Positions 34,289 through 46,941 of a DNA stretch of 64,000 nucleotides are shown here, in pieces. Each line of letters starts with the position of its first letter. Position 1 is the stretch's first letter. The notes under the pieces are model-generated. The model was not told the DNA's origin. It saw nothing but the letters and a program-made list of their open reading frames with translations, and did not search any database. The translations under genes were made by a program, and so were the position numbers. This stretch comes from Thinopyrum elongatum (Eukaryota; Streptophyta; Magnoliopsida; Poales; Poaceae), in NCBI GenBank assembly GCA_011799875.1, contig CM022303.1:279764850-279828849 (forward strand), written 5' to 3'.

Positions 34289-34660
34289 CGGCGGCCGGGC
34301 CCGAGGGAGGATGGGGAAGTCCTCGAACCGGCGTAGGGGCGCGGCGGCGGTCGGATCGGGCGACCGGCGACGGCGGATCGATAAATAGCCGCGGAGGACG
34401 ATGGGGACACCTTGGCAAAGAGGCTACGATAAACCTCTTTTGGGCCATTGGCTCCTCGAGCTCCCCGGCACACAGGTAGAGGTTGAGGATGGAGGCGGCG
34501 GCGGCGATGACGGCGACCTACCAATGGTTTCGAGCGAGGGAGGGGTGGTGTGTGTCTATGTGAGCGGAGGTTTTAGGGAGTGTGTGGTGTGTGTGGAGGG
34601 ATGGCGGGGGGGGGGCAAGGTGGTGTTTGAGGAAATACCGCGGCAACTGAAAATTTTACT

Positions 34661-35022
34661 AGGCGGGAGTAAAATGTCGGGCTACTGAAAATTTGGATCA
34701 AGGGCGAGCAGATATTTTTGAGATTGCGAGGGATGCAGAGGCGGGAGTAACAAGGCGGGGCTACTGAAAATTTGAATCAAGGGCGAGAAGATATTTTTGA
34801 GATTGCGAGGGATGCAGAGGCGGGAGTAACAAGGCGGGGCTACTGAAAATTTGAATCAAGGGCGAGCAGATATTTTTGAGATTGTGAGGGATGTAGAGGC
34901 GGGAGTAACAAGGCGGGGCTACTGAAAATTTGAATCAAGGGCGAGCAAATATTTTTGAGATTGCGAGGGATGCAGAGGCGGGAGTAAAATGCCGGGGCTA
35001 CTGAAAATTTGAATCAAGGGAT
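34661..35022. repeat. 79-bp tandem repeat, about 4.6 copies
   Basis: Units start at 34,661, 34,739, 34,818, 34,897 and 34,976 with aggcgggagtaa, each also containing ctactgaaaatttg and gatatttttgagattg. Copies two to four are nearly identical. The array ends beside a CACTA-type 'catcgcacacgg' string at 35,047. Confidence 0.88.
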
Positions 35023-35079
35023 TGAAGCAGAGCGGGAGTAACAGACATCGCACACGGTCCGCACATACTAATTGTGTGC

Positions 35080-36502
35080 TATCAAACATAAAAACCTTCT
35101 AGGCGATAGATATTTTCGAGATTACGAGGCAGTAGATATTTTTGAGAGCGGGAGGCAAGCCTCGTGGAGCCCAATCTACTGTGCTGAGGTGAGTGACTGC
35201 AGGGGCACGGGCGTGCCACACGGGTAGTCTGACCGAACCGTGTCTGTTGCGTACCCAATCGTAGACGGTTTCTGCATCCAACTCGTGTGATGTTTATAAA
35301 TTTGGCAAAAATAATAACGCGGGAAAGGGTCAGAACATGAACACACTTGCATGTGGACCAAATATATGTATGAAAAGGGTGGTTTGATGTTCGAATACCC
35401 AATGCACAACTTTGATGTGGCACATGTCGCACAAAGCGCACATTATTGCTAGTCAGCCACCCCCTACAAACCCCACTTCGTGTCGGCGGTAAGGGAATCC
35501 TAGCTACGAATGCATGCCCCCAGATAGTTAGGTTTGAAATCTCACCCTACCATAACACAAAACCTATAGGAGTCCATCATATATATGGTCAAACTTCCCC
35601 TTTCGCTTCCGGACAAAGGTGGACCGTGTGACGACCCACAAATGTGTGAGTCCATAACCAAGCGAGTGAGAGTGTCCAAAGACAACCATTGCATGCATGT
35701 GTCCCAAACATATTTATGGAGATGCGTGATGCATGCATATGTGTTGAATACCTAATGCACAACATTGATGTGGTGCATGCATTCAAAATCGCACAGGTCC
35801 CCACACAGAGTAAGAGGTTCATGACGTGTCGTGTGCTCGCCCCACCCCCCCCCCCTTGATCCAGCGGGATGGATTCATGTGTACACATGCGCTATTATAT
35901 ATGTAATCTCACATCATGACCTATATCATGAGACAAACAAAAAATCAATCCCCTCCTAAGTCAAAATAACTAACCTCTCTCGTTGTCGGTGAAAGTGATG
36001 GACCAAGCGGGCCGACAGATGGAAGCATCGCCGATAACCACGTGGGTGAGTGCCACAGGACAACCACCATCGCTTGCATGTGTGCCAAAACATATATATG
36101 GAGAGGTGTGTGGTTGTGATGTTTTGAATACCTAATGCACAACCTTTGATGTGGCATTTGCCTCAAAAACCACAAAGTCCCCACACAGAGTGAGGTTTAT
36201 GTGTGACACCTAGTATATGTTGGTCCCATCCCCACTTCGACACGTACTATATATATACTCCTACCCTAACACAGCCCCAAAAGAATTAATCCTCCTTGTT
36301 CGTCAAATGTGCCTCTCTCTCGTTGGGTCAAAGTAATGGAGGATGACCTCGCGGGCCCACAGACGGAAGCGCCGCACGCGAGTGAGTTCCTATAGGGCAA
36401 TCATCGCCTGCATGGTATTGCGTGATGTTTGAATACCAATGCACAACTTTGATGTGGCACTTGCCTCGGGAACCGGAAAGTCCCCACATGGAGCGAGGTT
36501 AT

Positions 36503-36558
<56 letters not shown>

Positions 36559-37165
36559 GAGAGAGAGTATACAGGTTGCCCCCTCTTTGACATGTACTAC
36601 ATACTCCTACCGTGCATATACGTAACACAAACAAAAAAAAGAACCATCCTTGTTGGTCAAATTAACCTCTCTCTTGTTGTACGTTCAATTGATCGACGAA
36701 GACCTCGCGGGCCCACAGAGAGTCACACGCGAGCGAGTGTCATAGGACAATCACCGCATGCATGTTGTCGTGTGTTGTGTGATGTTTGAATACCCAATGC
36801 ACAACTTTGACATGGCACATGCTTCGCAAACCAGAAACACATGCACTACACAGAGGTTCACGATGCGTAGCCCCCTCACTTCGAGCCGGTGGGAGGGACT
36901 CATGTGTACGCACGTGCCGGAACTTTGATATGGAATCTCACCATGATCCACATCGTAACACACATGCCAAACATGAATCCACCTTCGGTCCGATGCCTCT
37001 CGTTGTCGGTGGAAACTGAAAACCTTTGCGGGCTAACGAATGGGCACGTCGCTGCTAATCGCATGAGGGAGTGTCCGAGAGGACCACCAATGCATGCATG
37101 TGGCCCGAACATGTATGTATGAAATGGTTGTGCAATGCTTTAAATAACCAATTCAGGACTTTGGT
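35080..37165. repeat. degenerate tandem array, period about 350 bp
   Basis: The landmark tgaatacccaatgcacaact or a close variant appears near 35,390, 35,740, 36,120, 36,430 and 36,785, with a weak copy near 37,140. Spacings are about 310-380. Between landmarks each unit repeats further blocks: tctctcgttgt, gcgggcc(c/g)acaga, agtgtccatagga-like strings, and ccccacacagag. This makes five to six diverged satellite-like units inside the CACTA-like element. Confidence 0.7.
36504..36568. repeat. compound microsatellite (CA)n(TA)n(GA)n
   Basis: An uninterrupted (CA) run of about 20 units passes into about 7 TA and 5 GA units. It sits within one unit of the 350-bp array. Confidence 0.9.
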
Positions 37166-38131
37166 ATAGCATATATACATGACTCACAAAATGATCAATA
37201 ATCCCAGGAGGCTCGCAACTAGTAGTGTACTAATGGACCCCCCCCACACACACACAGAGACACACATCCCGCACCACCACCTCCACTCTGAGGACACATG
37301 TCAAACTTTTTCTGCAGTGAACATATGACCAAAGGAGTGTCGTGTTAAAGTAAAAAAAAATAGAGATCATTCGACCCATTTTATACATTGATTGATTTCC
37401 TAGGGATTTAATGCGCAAAAATCAAATTTGAGCTACATGTGCACCAAAATGGATTGCAAAATCATATCTGTGTCCCTGGGTGCATGTTTCCCCGTGAAAG
37501 AAATTTCAAAACATTGAGAATGTTGATTTTTAAAATTCAGTAAATCCAAAACTTAGTTGAAATTCATGAAACTTATCGTGGTGTCATATATGGACACCAG
37601 TAGACTGTGATATTGTATTTTTTTTTGTCAAATTTGAGACAAGTTTTGATATAATCTACATACAAACGGGAGATTGTTAATAACTGGCAACCAATATCTC
37701 ATACGGAATATTTATCCGGACCGTGTGCGTTAGACCGTGCCATGCTTCGGTTAAGCAGTAAAGCGGCAGAATGAATCACCAAAAAACAAAACAAAAATAT
37801 ACGTGCCGCCACGCGCCCCGCGTGGTGTGCAAGCAGGCGTGAGTTGATGGGACGCATGCGAGCAGTCCGCCGCGCAGGCAGCCCAGGAGGCATGCGTGCA
37901 GGTGTGTAAATTGACGAGAGGCCTTTTCGCTGCGCAGTGTCACCGGGAGGCGTGCGAGTAGCTGTGTGAAATGATGGTATAGGAATGCCAGAAGTCCGCC
38001 GCGCAGGCTCACCGGGAGGCGAGACAGCCTTTGACCGCCGCCCGCCTCGCTCCCACTGGTCCGTATTAATGGCGCGCCCGAGCCGCCGGCCATAATAGGC
38101 GACCGCACCTCCGGTCCATAGTGGCCACCAA

Positions 38132-38375
38132 CATGTGGACTCTGGAGTGTATGAGGATGAAACCGAAGCGCACCATCAGAGGGAGTGGCGACACCGGGGC
38201 TGGTGAAGCACCCGCGCAACGCATGAAGCTGGGCATAGAGGTTGCTGTCGCCGCCGACGAGGTCTCGCGTGGGCAGCAGCACGACCTTGACTTCGTCGGC
38301 GTCGTCGTGCCCCCCCAGCCAGAGCCGGAGGTCAACAGCAACTCTGGCAACGACTGTGACTCCGACGGAAAACCG
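38132..38375 (+). other. possible first exon upstream of the F-box gene
   Basis: A GC-rich frame beginning MWTLECMRMKPKRTIRG and ending SGNDCDSDGKP stops at a good donor (aaaccg|gttagt) in phase 0. If spliced to the acceptor at 52,529 (tacacag|atgagg) it would form the first exon of the F-box/FBD gene, with element 2 inside the intron. No family is recognised, so it may also be an unrelated captured fragment. The surrounding 37,690-38,120 is GC-rich without a convincing gene. Confidence 0.3.
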
Positions 38376-38642
38376 GTTAGTCATCTATATACCCATTTGT
38401 GCGGCAAACATATCATGTGTTTTCTCTGGTTACTCCCCCTCCCTAATTTTTTTGGAATACAAATCATATGGTTATGTTCTCTCAGTCCATGAAATCAGAG
38501 TAATTAAGATCCGTTAGATGCACGTAGTGTACTGATTATTTGAATGGTATCCATATAGGGTTAGTGATTAATTGTTTGTTCTGTACAAATGATTTTTGCT
38601 AATAATCCGACTAGGGTTAGCGTGCGTGCTAATAATTCATGG

Positions 38643-38745
38643 CCAGATCTCGAGAATTGATTTTGAATGTCCTACATATATGTTTGTGCCTTTTTTTTCT
38701 TCCAGATCTTGAGAATTGATTTTGAATGTCCTACATGTATGTTTC
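38643..38745. repeat. 59-bp direct duplication next to the element 2 insertion
   Basis: Two copies of a block starting ccagatct and containing gagaattgattttgaatgtc lie at 38,643 and 38,702, separated by a T-run. Element 2 inserted at the end of the second copy. Confidence 0.8.
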
Positions 38746-39911
38746 TGTCGTGGGGATAGACCACGGGTAGCCTCATCCATACCCCTTAGCATTTCAAGAC
38801 ATCGGGGCTAGCAAAGCCCCTCATGCCTTCCGGACATGTGGCCGGCTCCTTGGGTCGGCTGGGCCCAAGCGGTCGGCTCCCAAAAGATGGAGCACTCTTA
38901 GGAGGCGGCTTCGGGGGAGGTCGGCTCCCAGCAGACGAACCCTCCTCCCCTCGGAGTCTGCACTCACCTGATCTGACGAGACGGAGCGTGGCTATAGGGC
39001 CACCCTCTTCCCCAAATCCCGGAGGGGCATGGCTACAGTGCGAGCTGATCAAGCGGTCACCTACCTGCCAGGCGCAGGACTGTAGCCATGCGACCCTCAG
39101 CATGGCCCTCGTCAGCAAGGGCCATGCTGCAGCAAAAGGCAATCAGTACGGCCCGCAGGCGGCGGGCCCTACCTATCCGTGAGCTCCTAGAAGACGGCGC
39201 ATTCCTGGAGGGCGGCTTCGGGGACGGGCCGGCCTCCAGCAGGCGGCCCTCCCCTTCCCTCGAAGTCCGCACTCACCTGCTTTGACGAGATGGAGCATGG
39301 CTACAGTGTGCGCTGACCAAGCGGCCATTAACCCGTCTGACGGCGGGACTATAGCCATACGACTCCTGACGAGGCCTCCGTCATCAAGTATGAAGCTACA
39401 GTAAAAGACAATCAGTATGGCCCGCGGGCGGCGGGCCCTACTTGTCGGCCGGATTCTCGGCAGCCGGCGGGGCCCACCAAGCGGCGAGCCCCAGCAGCCG
39501 GTGGAGAACCCAGCGACCTTAGACACTGACGTCCGGGTCCTACACCCAGGCGTATTACCATTGTACCCCTGGGGGGTTGGCCTATAAAACCCCCCAGGGC
39601 TCACCCATGCAAAGGGTTCAGCCCTCATTCCACCATACACCATAGCTAGGAGAAGAGAGCTAGCCTTGCCCTTCTTCCTCCTCTAGCAACACAGCTCAAG
39701 GAGCAATCTTGTACACCATTTGATCATAGTCATCATGCAGAGACCCCGCAGAGCAGGACTAGGGGTGTTATCTCTGGAGAGCCCCGAACCTGGGTATGTC
39801 TCATGTGCGATCGAGCTCGTGCTCACTCCCGCTTCCAGGGCCCGATGATGTCCTCTTGGCTCCACCCATGATAAGCCACCCCGTGGCATCTGACGTGAGA
39901 ATACCACGACA
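38746..39911 (+). repeat. element 2 LTR (5' LTR)
   Basis: TGTCGTGGGG...CCACGACA, with inverted TGTCG/CGACA ends. A TATA box (tataaaa, 39583-39589) sits in the loop region of a 12-bp perfect inverted repeat (ccctggggggtt 39567-39578, aaccccccaggg 39588-39599). Confidence 0.92.
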
Positions 39912-39930
39912 ATTGGCGCCCACCGTGGGG
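39912..39930 (+). other. element 2 primer-binding site
   Basis: attggcgcccaccgtgggg follows the LTR directly. TGGCGCC... is a common gypsy primer-binding start; the tRNA is not identified. Confidence 0.75.
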
Positions 39931-41744
39931 CCATTCGCGGCGTCGGCCGGAGACACGTTCTGGACGGGAACCGCTTTCCTCTTCGGCGAGCACGTCGCGA
40001 CCGGCTTGATCAGCCAGCCAGATGAGTTCGCTTGCGCTTGCTCTGGCGCGTCGTCCGACGCGGGAGCCTTTTGCCCTGCGGGCTGCCTCGTCGACCTCTT
40101 CGGGAAACTCAGCCTCTCTGACGCAAACACCTCCGACGGGTCCCCCGGCGGCGTGGTGGTGATCGACGACCCGCTCCCTCCCGTCTCTAGCGTCGCCTCT
40201 GCTGGCGCGCTCGACGCCGGCGCCTTCGTGGAGGTGATGGTCACCGGCCACAGCCAGGCCTCTGGCGGGGCCGTCCAGGACCCATTGCGAGCAGCAATGC
40301 AGGACCTGGCGGCTCCCGTCGGAGCCAACACCGACGCAGCGGCGCTAGAAGAAATCCGCGTCAAGCTCCTCGACAGCGCCACCAAGATGGCGGCCATGAA
40401 GTGTCGCGCTGAGGCCAACCAGCGCGAGATCAACCGCATAGCTGGCGACACGCCGGCTGCGGCCGAGCCTAGCCGAGCTGGCGCCATCCGGCAACGCGGC
40501 GCGGCCATCGCCAACATGCTGGGGGTCGGACGTCCGATCTACGACACCCCCGTGCAGAACCTGCGCGCCGCACAGGCGGCGGCAGAAGAACTCGAAAACC
40601 TAGAGGGCGACGAGCGGCACAGTCAGCTAGACCGCCTCCAGGAACTCCTCGACGCTGCAAACATGCAGCAAGACGCCTGCAACCACGTGGTGGGAGCCGG
40701 ACGGCAGGCCGAGCTCCCGGAACGGAACCCTCCACCCCACCACGAGAATGGAGCGACCTCCCGGTTCCCTAGTGGCGGCGGCCGCGGCCAGCGGAACCCG
40801 GAGCCGGTAGCTAGCCGCAGCTGGCGCTCTCGCCAGACGGTTGTGGGCAGCCGGGAAATTCCTCTGAACCCAAAGGGCTGGTGCCAGCAGGAAGAACGAC
40901 CACCTCCCCCCCCGCCGGGAGAGGTTGGCTTCTCCGACGCCGGTTGAGCACCCGACTCTGGGGGGCAGGCTAGGCCCCCGTGAAGCAGTCGGCGAGAATG
41001 ACGCTCGCTGCCGGATCGAGCAGCTAGCTCGGTCCCTGGCAATGGAGGATGAGGATACAGTCGGCCCGGCCTACTTCAGCCCCCGCATCCGCGACGAGCC
41101 CTTCCCCAAAGGGTTCTCGCTTCCTCGCGACACTCCCAAGTACAACGGCGCTGTGAAGCCAGAAGATTGGCTGACCGACTACGCCACAGCAGTCAGCATA
41201 GTAAATGGCAACAAGCGCGTTGCCGTGAAGTATGTTTCGCTCATGCTCCAGGGCACGGCCCGGACATGGCTGAACAGCCTCAAACCCAACAGCATCAACA
41301 ACTGGTTGGACTTCAGCGACGTCTTCATCCGCAACTTCACCAGCACCTACAAGCGGCCTCCCAAGCCTCGCCAGCTCTCCATGTGCGTTCAGGGGCCGGA
41401 CGAGTCCGCTCGCGACTACCTGATGCGTTGGGCCGAGTTGCGCAACTCCTGCGAAGGGGTGCACGAGGTGCAGGCCATCGAGTACTTCACCGCCGGGTGC
41501 CGAGAAGGCACCCTGCTCAAGCACAAGCTTATGTGCGACGAGCCGGCTACCTTGGACTAGCTCCTGGTTGTGGCGAACAAGTACGCCATGGCCGACTCCT
41601 CCATGAAGTCGGAGATCCGGATCGATGCATCCGGGAAGGTGATCCCGCCGGCTTCTCAAGCACCGGCTGGTGACTCCAACCGGCGCCAGCAGCCGAACGA
41701 CAACAAGCGCAAGGCCCAGCAGCCGGCTTCCAACCTGGCCCCAA
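39931..41744 (+). pseudogene. element 2 gag
   Basis: An N-terminal Ala/Gly-rich region (frame ending with TGA at 40945-40947) is followed, in a different frame, by the retrotransposon gag domain: PKYNGAVKPEDWLTDYATAV, LQGTARTWLNSL, SARDYLMRWAELRNSC. The gag domain frame (from about 40,925) is interrupted by TAG at 41558-41560 and continues as LLVVANKYAMADS. Gag forms the virus-like particle in the cytoplasm. This copy cannot make a full product because of the frame change near 40,930 and the TAG. A zinc-knuckle-like segment near 41,810-41,870 is only a trace. Confidence 0.8.
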
Positions 41745-41895
41745 GCATCAATGGGGCGGTAAGGGGGCCTGGCTGCCGGCCTTCTCCTTTGAGCAGACCC
41801 TCGACGCTCCATGCAAGTGCCACAGCGGCGCGAAGCCGTCCAACCATACAACCCAGCAGTGCAACTGGCTCGCCCGACTCGCTAAGGGTGAGGGT

Positions 41896-43632
41896 TTGCC
41901 GCCTCCTCCTCCCGGCCCGGCGACTCCGGCCGCTCAGCAGCTGGCCCGCTCTGTCGGCATGCTCCAAGATGAGTTCCCCAACGAGAATGCCACTTACGTC
42001 GTCTTCACCAGTGAAGCCGGCGACAAGCACAGTCGGCGTCAGCAACACCACGAGGTGAACGCTGTCATTCCAGAGGTCCCCCAATTCATGCACTGGTCCG
42101 AAAGGCCCATCACTTGGAGCCGCGATGACCATCCGGCTATGACGCCTTCGCCGGGTGCTTACACCATGGTGCTGGACTCCACCTTCTCAACCAAGAGGCG
42201 GGCTTGCCACTTCTCCCGAGTCTTGATAGACGGCGGCAGCAGCATCAACATCCTCTACCGCGACACCATGGAAAAGTTGGGCATCAAGGAGAAGCAACTC
42301 CAGCCCAGCCGGACCGTGTTCCATGGCATTGTCCCTGAGCTTTCCTGCTCTCCAATCGGCAAGATCAAGATTGACGTCCTGTTCGGCGACAAGACCCACT
42401 TCCGCCGCGAGCCAATCTGGTTCGAGGTGGTTGACTTGGACAGCCCCTACCACACGCTCTTGGGCCGGCCAGCTTTGGCCAAATTCATGGCGGTCCCGCA
42501 TTACGCCTACCTGAAGATGAAGATTCCGGGTCCCAAGGGCATCATCACCATTGCCGGCGACTACAAGAAGTCGCTCACGTGCACCGCGGCTAGCTCCCAT
42601 CTGGCCGAGTCCCTCGTCATCGCCCAAGAGAAGTGCCTCCTTGACCGGGCTGTGGCCATGGCCAGCGAGCAGCCGACCATGCCTTCCGACCCCAAGGAGG
42701 TTGAGGCTGAGGGCTCCTTCCAGCCGGCCAAGGAAACCAAGAAGATCATCTTGGACCCAGCGCACCCGGAGAAGTACGCTGTCGTGGGGGCTAACCTCGA
42801 TAGCAAATAGGAAAGCGAGCTCGTCGATTTCCTCCGTGAGAATCGGGACATCTTTGCATGGTCCCCCAAGGACATGCCGGGTGTTCCGAAGGATTTCGCC
42901 GAGCACAAGCTGCATGTGCGGCCGGATGCTAAGCCGGTCAAGCAACCCCTCCGCCGCCTACCAGAAGAGAAGAGAAGGATCGTTGGTGAAGAAATCGCCC
43001 GGCTTCTGGCAGTCGGCTTCATCATGGAAGTGTTCTACCCGGACTGGCTTGCCAACCCTGTCCTCGTTTTGAAGAAAAACAACAAGTGGCGCATGTGTAT
43101 CGACTACACAAGCCTCAACAAAGCCTGCCCCAAGGATCCGTTTGCCTTGCCCCGGATTGATCAAGTGATCGACTCCACAGCCAGTTGCGAGCTTTTGTCC
43201 TTTTTGGATGCCTACTCCGGCTACCACCAGATCAAGCTGGACCCGACCGATCGACTGAAGACCGCCTTCATCACCCCTTTTGGTGCCTTCTGCTACATCA
43301 CCATGACGTTCGGCTTGAGGAATGCCGGCGCCACCTTTCAGCGCTGCATGCAGACGTGCCTCTTGAAGCAACTCGGCAGAAATGCCCACGTCTATGTGGA
43401 TGACATAGTGGTGAAGACAGAGAAGCGCGGTACCCTTCTGGAGGATCTCAAGGAGACCTTCGCCAACCTGCGCCGCTTTCAGATCATGCTCAACCCGGAG
43501 AAGTGTGTCTTCGGAGTACCAGCCGGCCAACTCCTTGGTTTTCTTGTTTCTGAGCGTGGGATTGAGTGCAACCCCGTGAAGATCAAGGCCATTGAGCAGA
43601 TGAAGAAGCCGACCCAGCTGCGGGACGTCTAG
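41896..43632 (+). pseudogene. element 2 protease and reverse transcriptase
   Basis: One frame carries the aspartic protease core (VLIDGGSSINILYRDTM, about 42,219-42,270). After TAG 42808-42810 comes the RT: MCIDYTSLNKACPKDPFALP, FLDAYSGYHQI, FGLRNAGATFQR, and the catalytic YVDDIVVK (43,392-43,415). It ends at TAG 43630-43632, after which the conserved KFTGCLASLSRF continues in frame. RT copies the RNA into DNA inside the particle. Both stops stand where CAG (Gln) is expected. Confidence 0.88.
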
Positions 43633-44890
43633 AAGTTCACCGGGTGCCTAGCCTCTCTGAGTCGGTTCGTCAGCCCGCTGGGCGAGAAGGCCCTCCCACT
43701 GTACCAGCTGAGGAAGAAGACCACATGCTTCGAGTGGACCAACCAGGCGGACGAGGCCTTCCTCCAGCTCAAGCGGATGCTGTCCACACCGCCTGTTCTG
43801 GCCGCTCCGGCTGCTAAAGAGCCCATGTTCCTCTACATCACCGCTACCAACCGGGTTGTCAGCACCATGATCGTTGTCGAGCGCCCAGAAGCCGGCAAAG
43901 CCCAGCCGGTCCAGAGGCCGGTCTATTACCTGAGCGAGGTGCTGTCCGCCTCCAAGCAGAACTACCCCCCACTACCAGAAGATGTGCTACGGCGTGTACT
44001 TTGCCGCCAAGAAGCTGAACCAGTACTTCCAGGAGCACACCATCACGGTCGTCTGTACCGCCCCCCTTGCTGAGATCATGGGCAACCGAGATGCCTCGGG
44101 CTGGGTGGCCAAGTGGGCCATCGAGCTGGATCCCCACACCATCCTTTACCAGCCCCGCACCGCCATCAAGTCCCAAGCGCTAGCCGACTTCCTTGTCGAC
44201 TGGGCCGAGACCCAGAACCTGCCACCTACGCCGGATTCCATGCATTGGCGGATGCACTTCCGACGGTTTGAAGATGCGCACCGGTTTGGGAGCCGACATC
44301 GTCCTCACTTCTCCCAAAGGCAACAAGCTCAAGTACACGCTGCAGATTCATTTTGCCACCTCCAACAACATGGCCGAGTACGAGGCACTCGTCCACGGGC
44401 TCCGGCTGGCCAAGGAGATCGGCATCCGCCGCATCCTGTGCTACGGCGACTCGAACCTGGTGGTCCAATAGTCCTCTAGTGACTGGGACGCCAAGGACGC
44501 CAACATGGCCAGCTACCGCTTCCTCGTCCAGCAGATCAGCGGCCACTTCGACGGGTGCGAGTTCCTCCATGTGCCACGGGCCGACAATGAAGCAGCCGAC
44601 GCCCTGGCATGGATTGGCTCCACCCGGCAAGCCATACCAGTCGGTGTCTCCCTCAAATGCCTGCGCAAGCCGTCCATCAAGCCCTCACCAGAATCAGAGT
44701 CCATCTTCGTGCCGGCTGACCCTGGAGCAGCCAGATCTGGCTCGGGGACTGCAGCAGCCGGCCCGGGGACTTCGGCAAGCGGCCCGGGGGCTGCAGCACC
44801 CAAACCCGGCCCGGGGACTGCTGTAGTCGGCCCGGGGACTTCAACTACGCAGCAAGCAGCGGCCGACTCCGATCCACCGCCTCCCAACCC
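43633..44890 (+). pseudogene. element 2 dual RNase H region and repeat linker
   Basis: First RNase H of Ty3 type (TTCFEWTNQADEAFLQLKRM, VYYLSEVLSASKQNYP) with a frameshift near 43,970. Then a second RNase H (NNMAEYEALVHGLRLAKEIG, CYGDSNLVVQ) interrupted by TAG 44469-44471 and another frame change around 44,270. The paired RNase H is a hallmark of Tat elements. A low-complexity linker rich in Gly, Pro and Ala (repeats of 'PGTSASGPG' type, 44,716-44,845) leads to integrase, at the same place as the repeat linker of element 1. Confidence 0.8.
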
Positions 44891-46205
44891 GGCCACCCTG
44901 GTGTCGGTTGCTGTCATGATGGTGGTAGAAGCTCCATCTTGGGCGCAGCCCATCCTCAACTTTCTGGTGAGCCGTGAGCTGCCAGCCAACGAAATCTTGG
45001 CCTGGCAGGTGCAATGCCGGGCAGCTGCATACACAATCGTCAACAGAGAGCTCGTCAGGCGCAGCGTGACTAGCGTCTTCTAGCGCTGCGTAGATCCGGA
45101 GAAGGGCATTGCTATCCTCAGAGACATCCACCAAGGTGAATGTGGCCACCATGCTGCCTCCAGAGCCCTTGTTGCCAAAGCTTTCCGCCATGGTTTCTTC
45201 TGGCCGACTGCTCTGGACGACGCCAAGGAGTTGGTCCAAAAGTGCAAGGGGTGTCAACGTTTCAGCAGCAAGCAGCACCTGCCAGCATCAGCACTCAAGA
45301 CAATCCCCATCACTTGGCCATTTGCCGTATGGGGGTTGGATATGGTGGGCCCATTCAAAACAACACGCGGTGGTATGACCCATCTGCTGGTTGTCGTGGA
45401 CAAGTTCACAAAGTGGATTGAGGCGAGGCCAATCAAGAAGCTGAATGGTCCGACTGTCGTCACGTTCATCGCCGACATCACCGTCCGGTACAGCATCCCG
45501 CACAGCATCATCACCGACAACGGCACGAACTTCGCCAAAGGCGCCTTGGCCCGTTTCTGTGCGACGCAGGGCATCCAACTGGACCTCGCGTTCGTTGCCC
45601 ATCTGCAGTCAAACGGCCAAGTGGAGCGAGCAAACGGCCTCATCCTGTCCGGCACCAAGCCCCGGCTGGTCGAGCCACTAGAGCGCTCGGCCGGCTGCTG
45701 GATCGAGGAGCTGCCGTCCGTCCTTTGGAGTCTCCGGACCATGCCGAATCGATCAACCGGATTCACGCCCTTCTTCCTCGTGTATGGGGCCGAGGCCGTC
45801 ATCCCAACAGACATTGAGTTCGACTCGCCTCGCGTCACCATGTACACAGAGGCGGAAGCCAAGGAGGCACGAGAAGACAGCGTCGACCTGCTCGAAGAGG
45901 CCCGGCTGCTAGCACTCAGCCGGTCCGCCATCTACCAGCAGAGCCTATGCCGCTACCACAACAAAAAGATCAAGCCGCGTGCTTTCCGCGAGGGCGACCT
46001 TGTGCTCCGGCTGATCCAGCGAACAACCGACCAGCACAAACTCCCGGCTCCTTGGGAGGGGCCTTTCATCATCAGCAAGGCCCTGGGCAATGACTCCTAC
46101 TACCTCATCGACGCACAGAAGCCCAGGGCATGCAAGAGGGACAATGCTGGCCAAGAGTCGGAGCGCCCGTGGAACGCGAACTTTCTCCACCCATTTTACA
46201 GTTGA
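44891..46205 (+). pseudogene. element 2 integrase
   Basis: The zinc-binding region (GECGHHAASRALVAKAF, CKGCQRF) follows TAG 45081-45083. Catalytic region: VWGLDMVGPF, ITDNGTNF, NGQVERANG; C-terminal GDLVLRLIQ and PWEGPF. It ends FLHPFYS with TGA at 46,203. Integrase inserts the DNA copy into the genome. From 45,231 to the end the frame is open, so only the TAG between linker and zinc finger breaks it. Confidence 0.87.
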
Positions 46206-46941
46206 TGCAGTGTATGTACCACGCTACCTTTTGTATTAAGCAAAGACAACAGGTCCCCCAAGGCGCACTCAGGGGCTACCTTTTTATCTATGTGATAAGC
46301 TTCACCTATGATTGAGTTTTTTCTTCCGCCCTATCCGGGTCCGGCCAGCCGGCCCGGGGGCTCGCCGCCTTGACCTAAATTGGCGCCACTCGAAGTCGGC
46401 TAAGTAGTGTGCCGACGCCAAAGCCCTCTCTTCGTCCCAGCCATAGCTCACAGCGCACGACTGTCCGGCTGGCAAGAGCTAAAGGCCGGAAACGTTGTCC
46501 ACACGAAAAACGACTTAGGAAGAACGCCGGTTCAGGCAAAGCCGGCCTCTCGCCCCACCCGTCTGGCTGCTCAGCAGCCGGCCGGCCGGCTTCTCACTCG
46601 ACTAGCTACGCTTTAAGCGGCTGAAGTAACTTGCCTATTCTAAACGGCCAAGTCCCTGACCCGACCACAGACCGCAGTGCGGCTGTCCGGCTGGCAGGGT
46701 GGCAGCCAAAGGAAGACGGCAAAAGAAAAAGCCAAAGAAAGCAAAGGCAAAATCGAGTCAGAACTCGGCAGAGCACGCAAGCATGTGGGAATAAATCTAT
46801 TTACATTTGCAAAAGGCCAGAGGCCGGCATTCATCAAGGTTTAAAATACCCCCCCAGTGGGTGGAACTGCGCATAACCAACTTGTTCTTGAGCATAAGAC
46901 AGAAAATATTAAAGAGATAAGGGCCGCCTAAGCTGGAGGCA
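46206..46941. other. element 2 region between converging genes
   Basis: Lies between the integrase stop and the predicted stop of the antisense gene. It is rich in ccggc/gccgg strings (gccggccggccgg near 46,580). No coding sequence is recognised. Confidence 0.4.

Noticed and set aside
37776..38384. 202-codon minus-strand frame
   Set aside because: Low-complexity GC-rich sequence without motifs; the plus-strand exon with a good donor fits better, and even that is weak.
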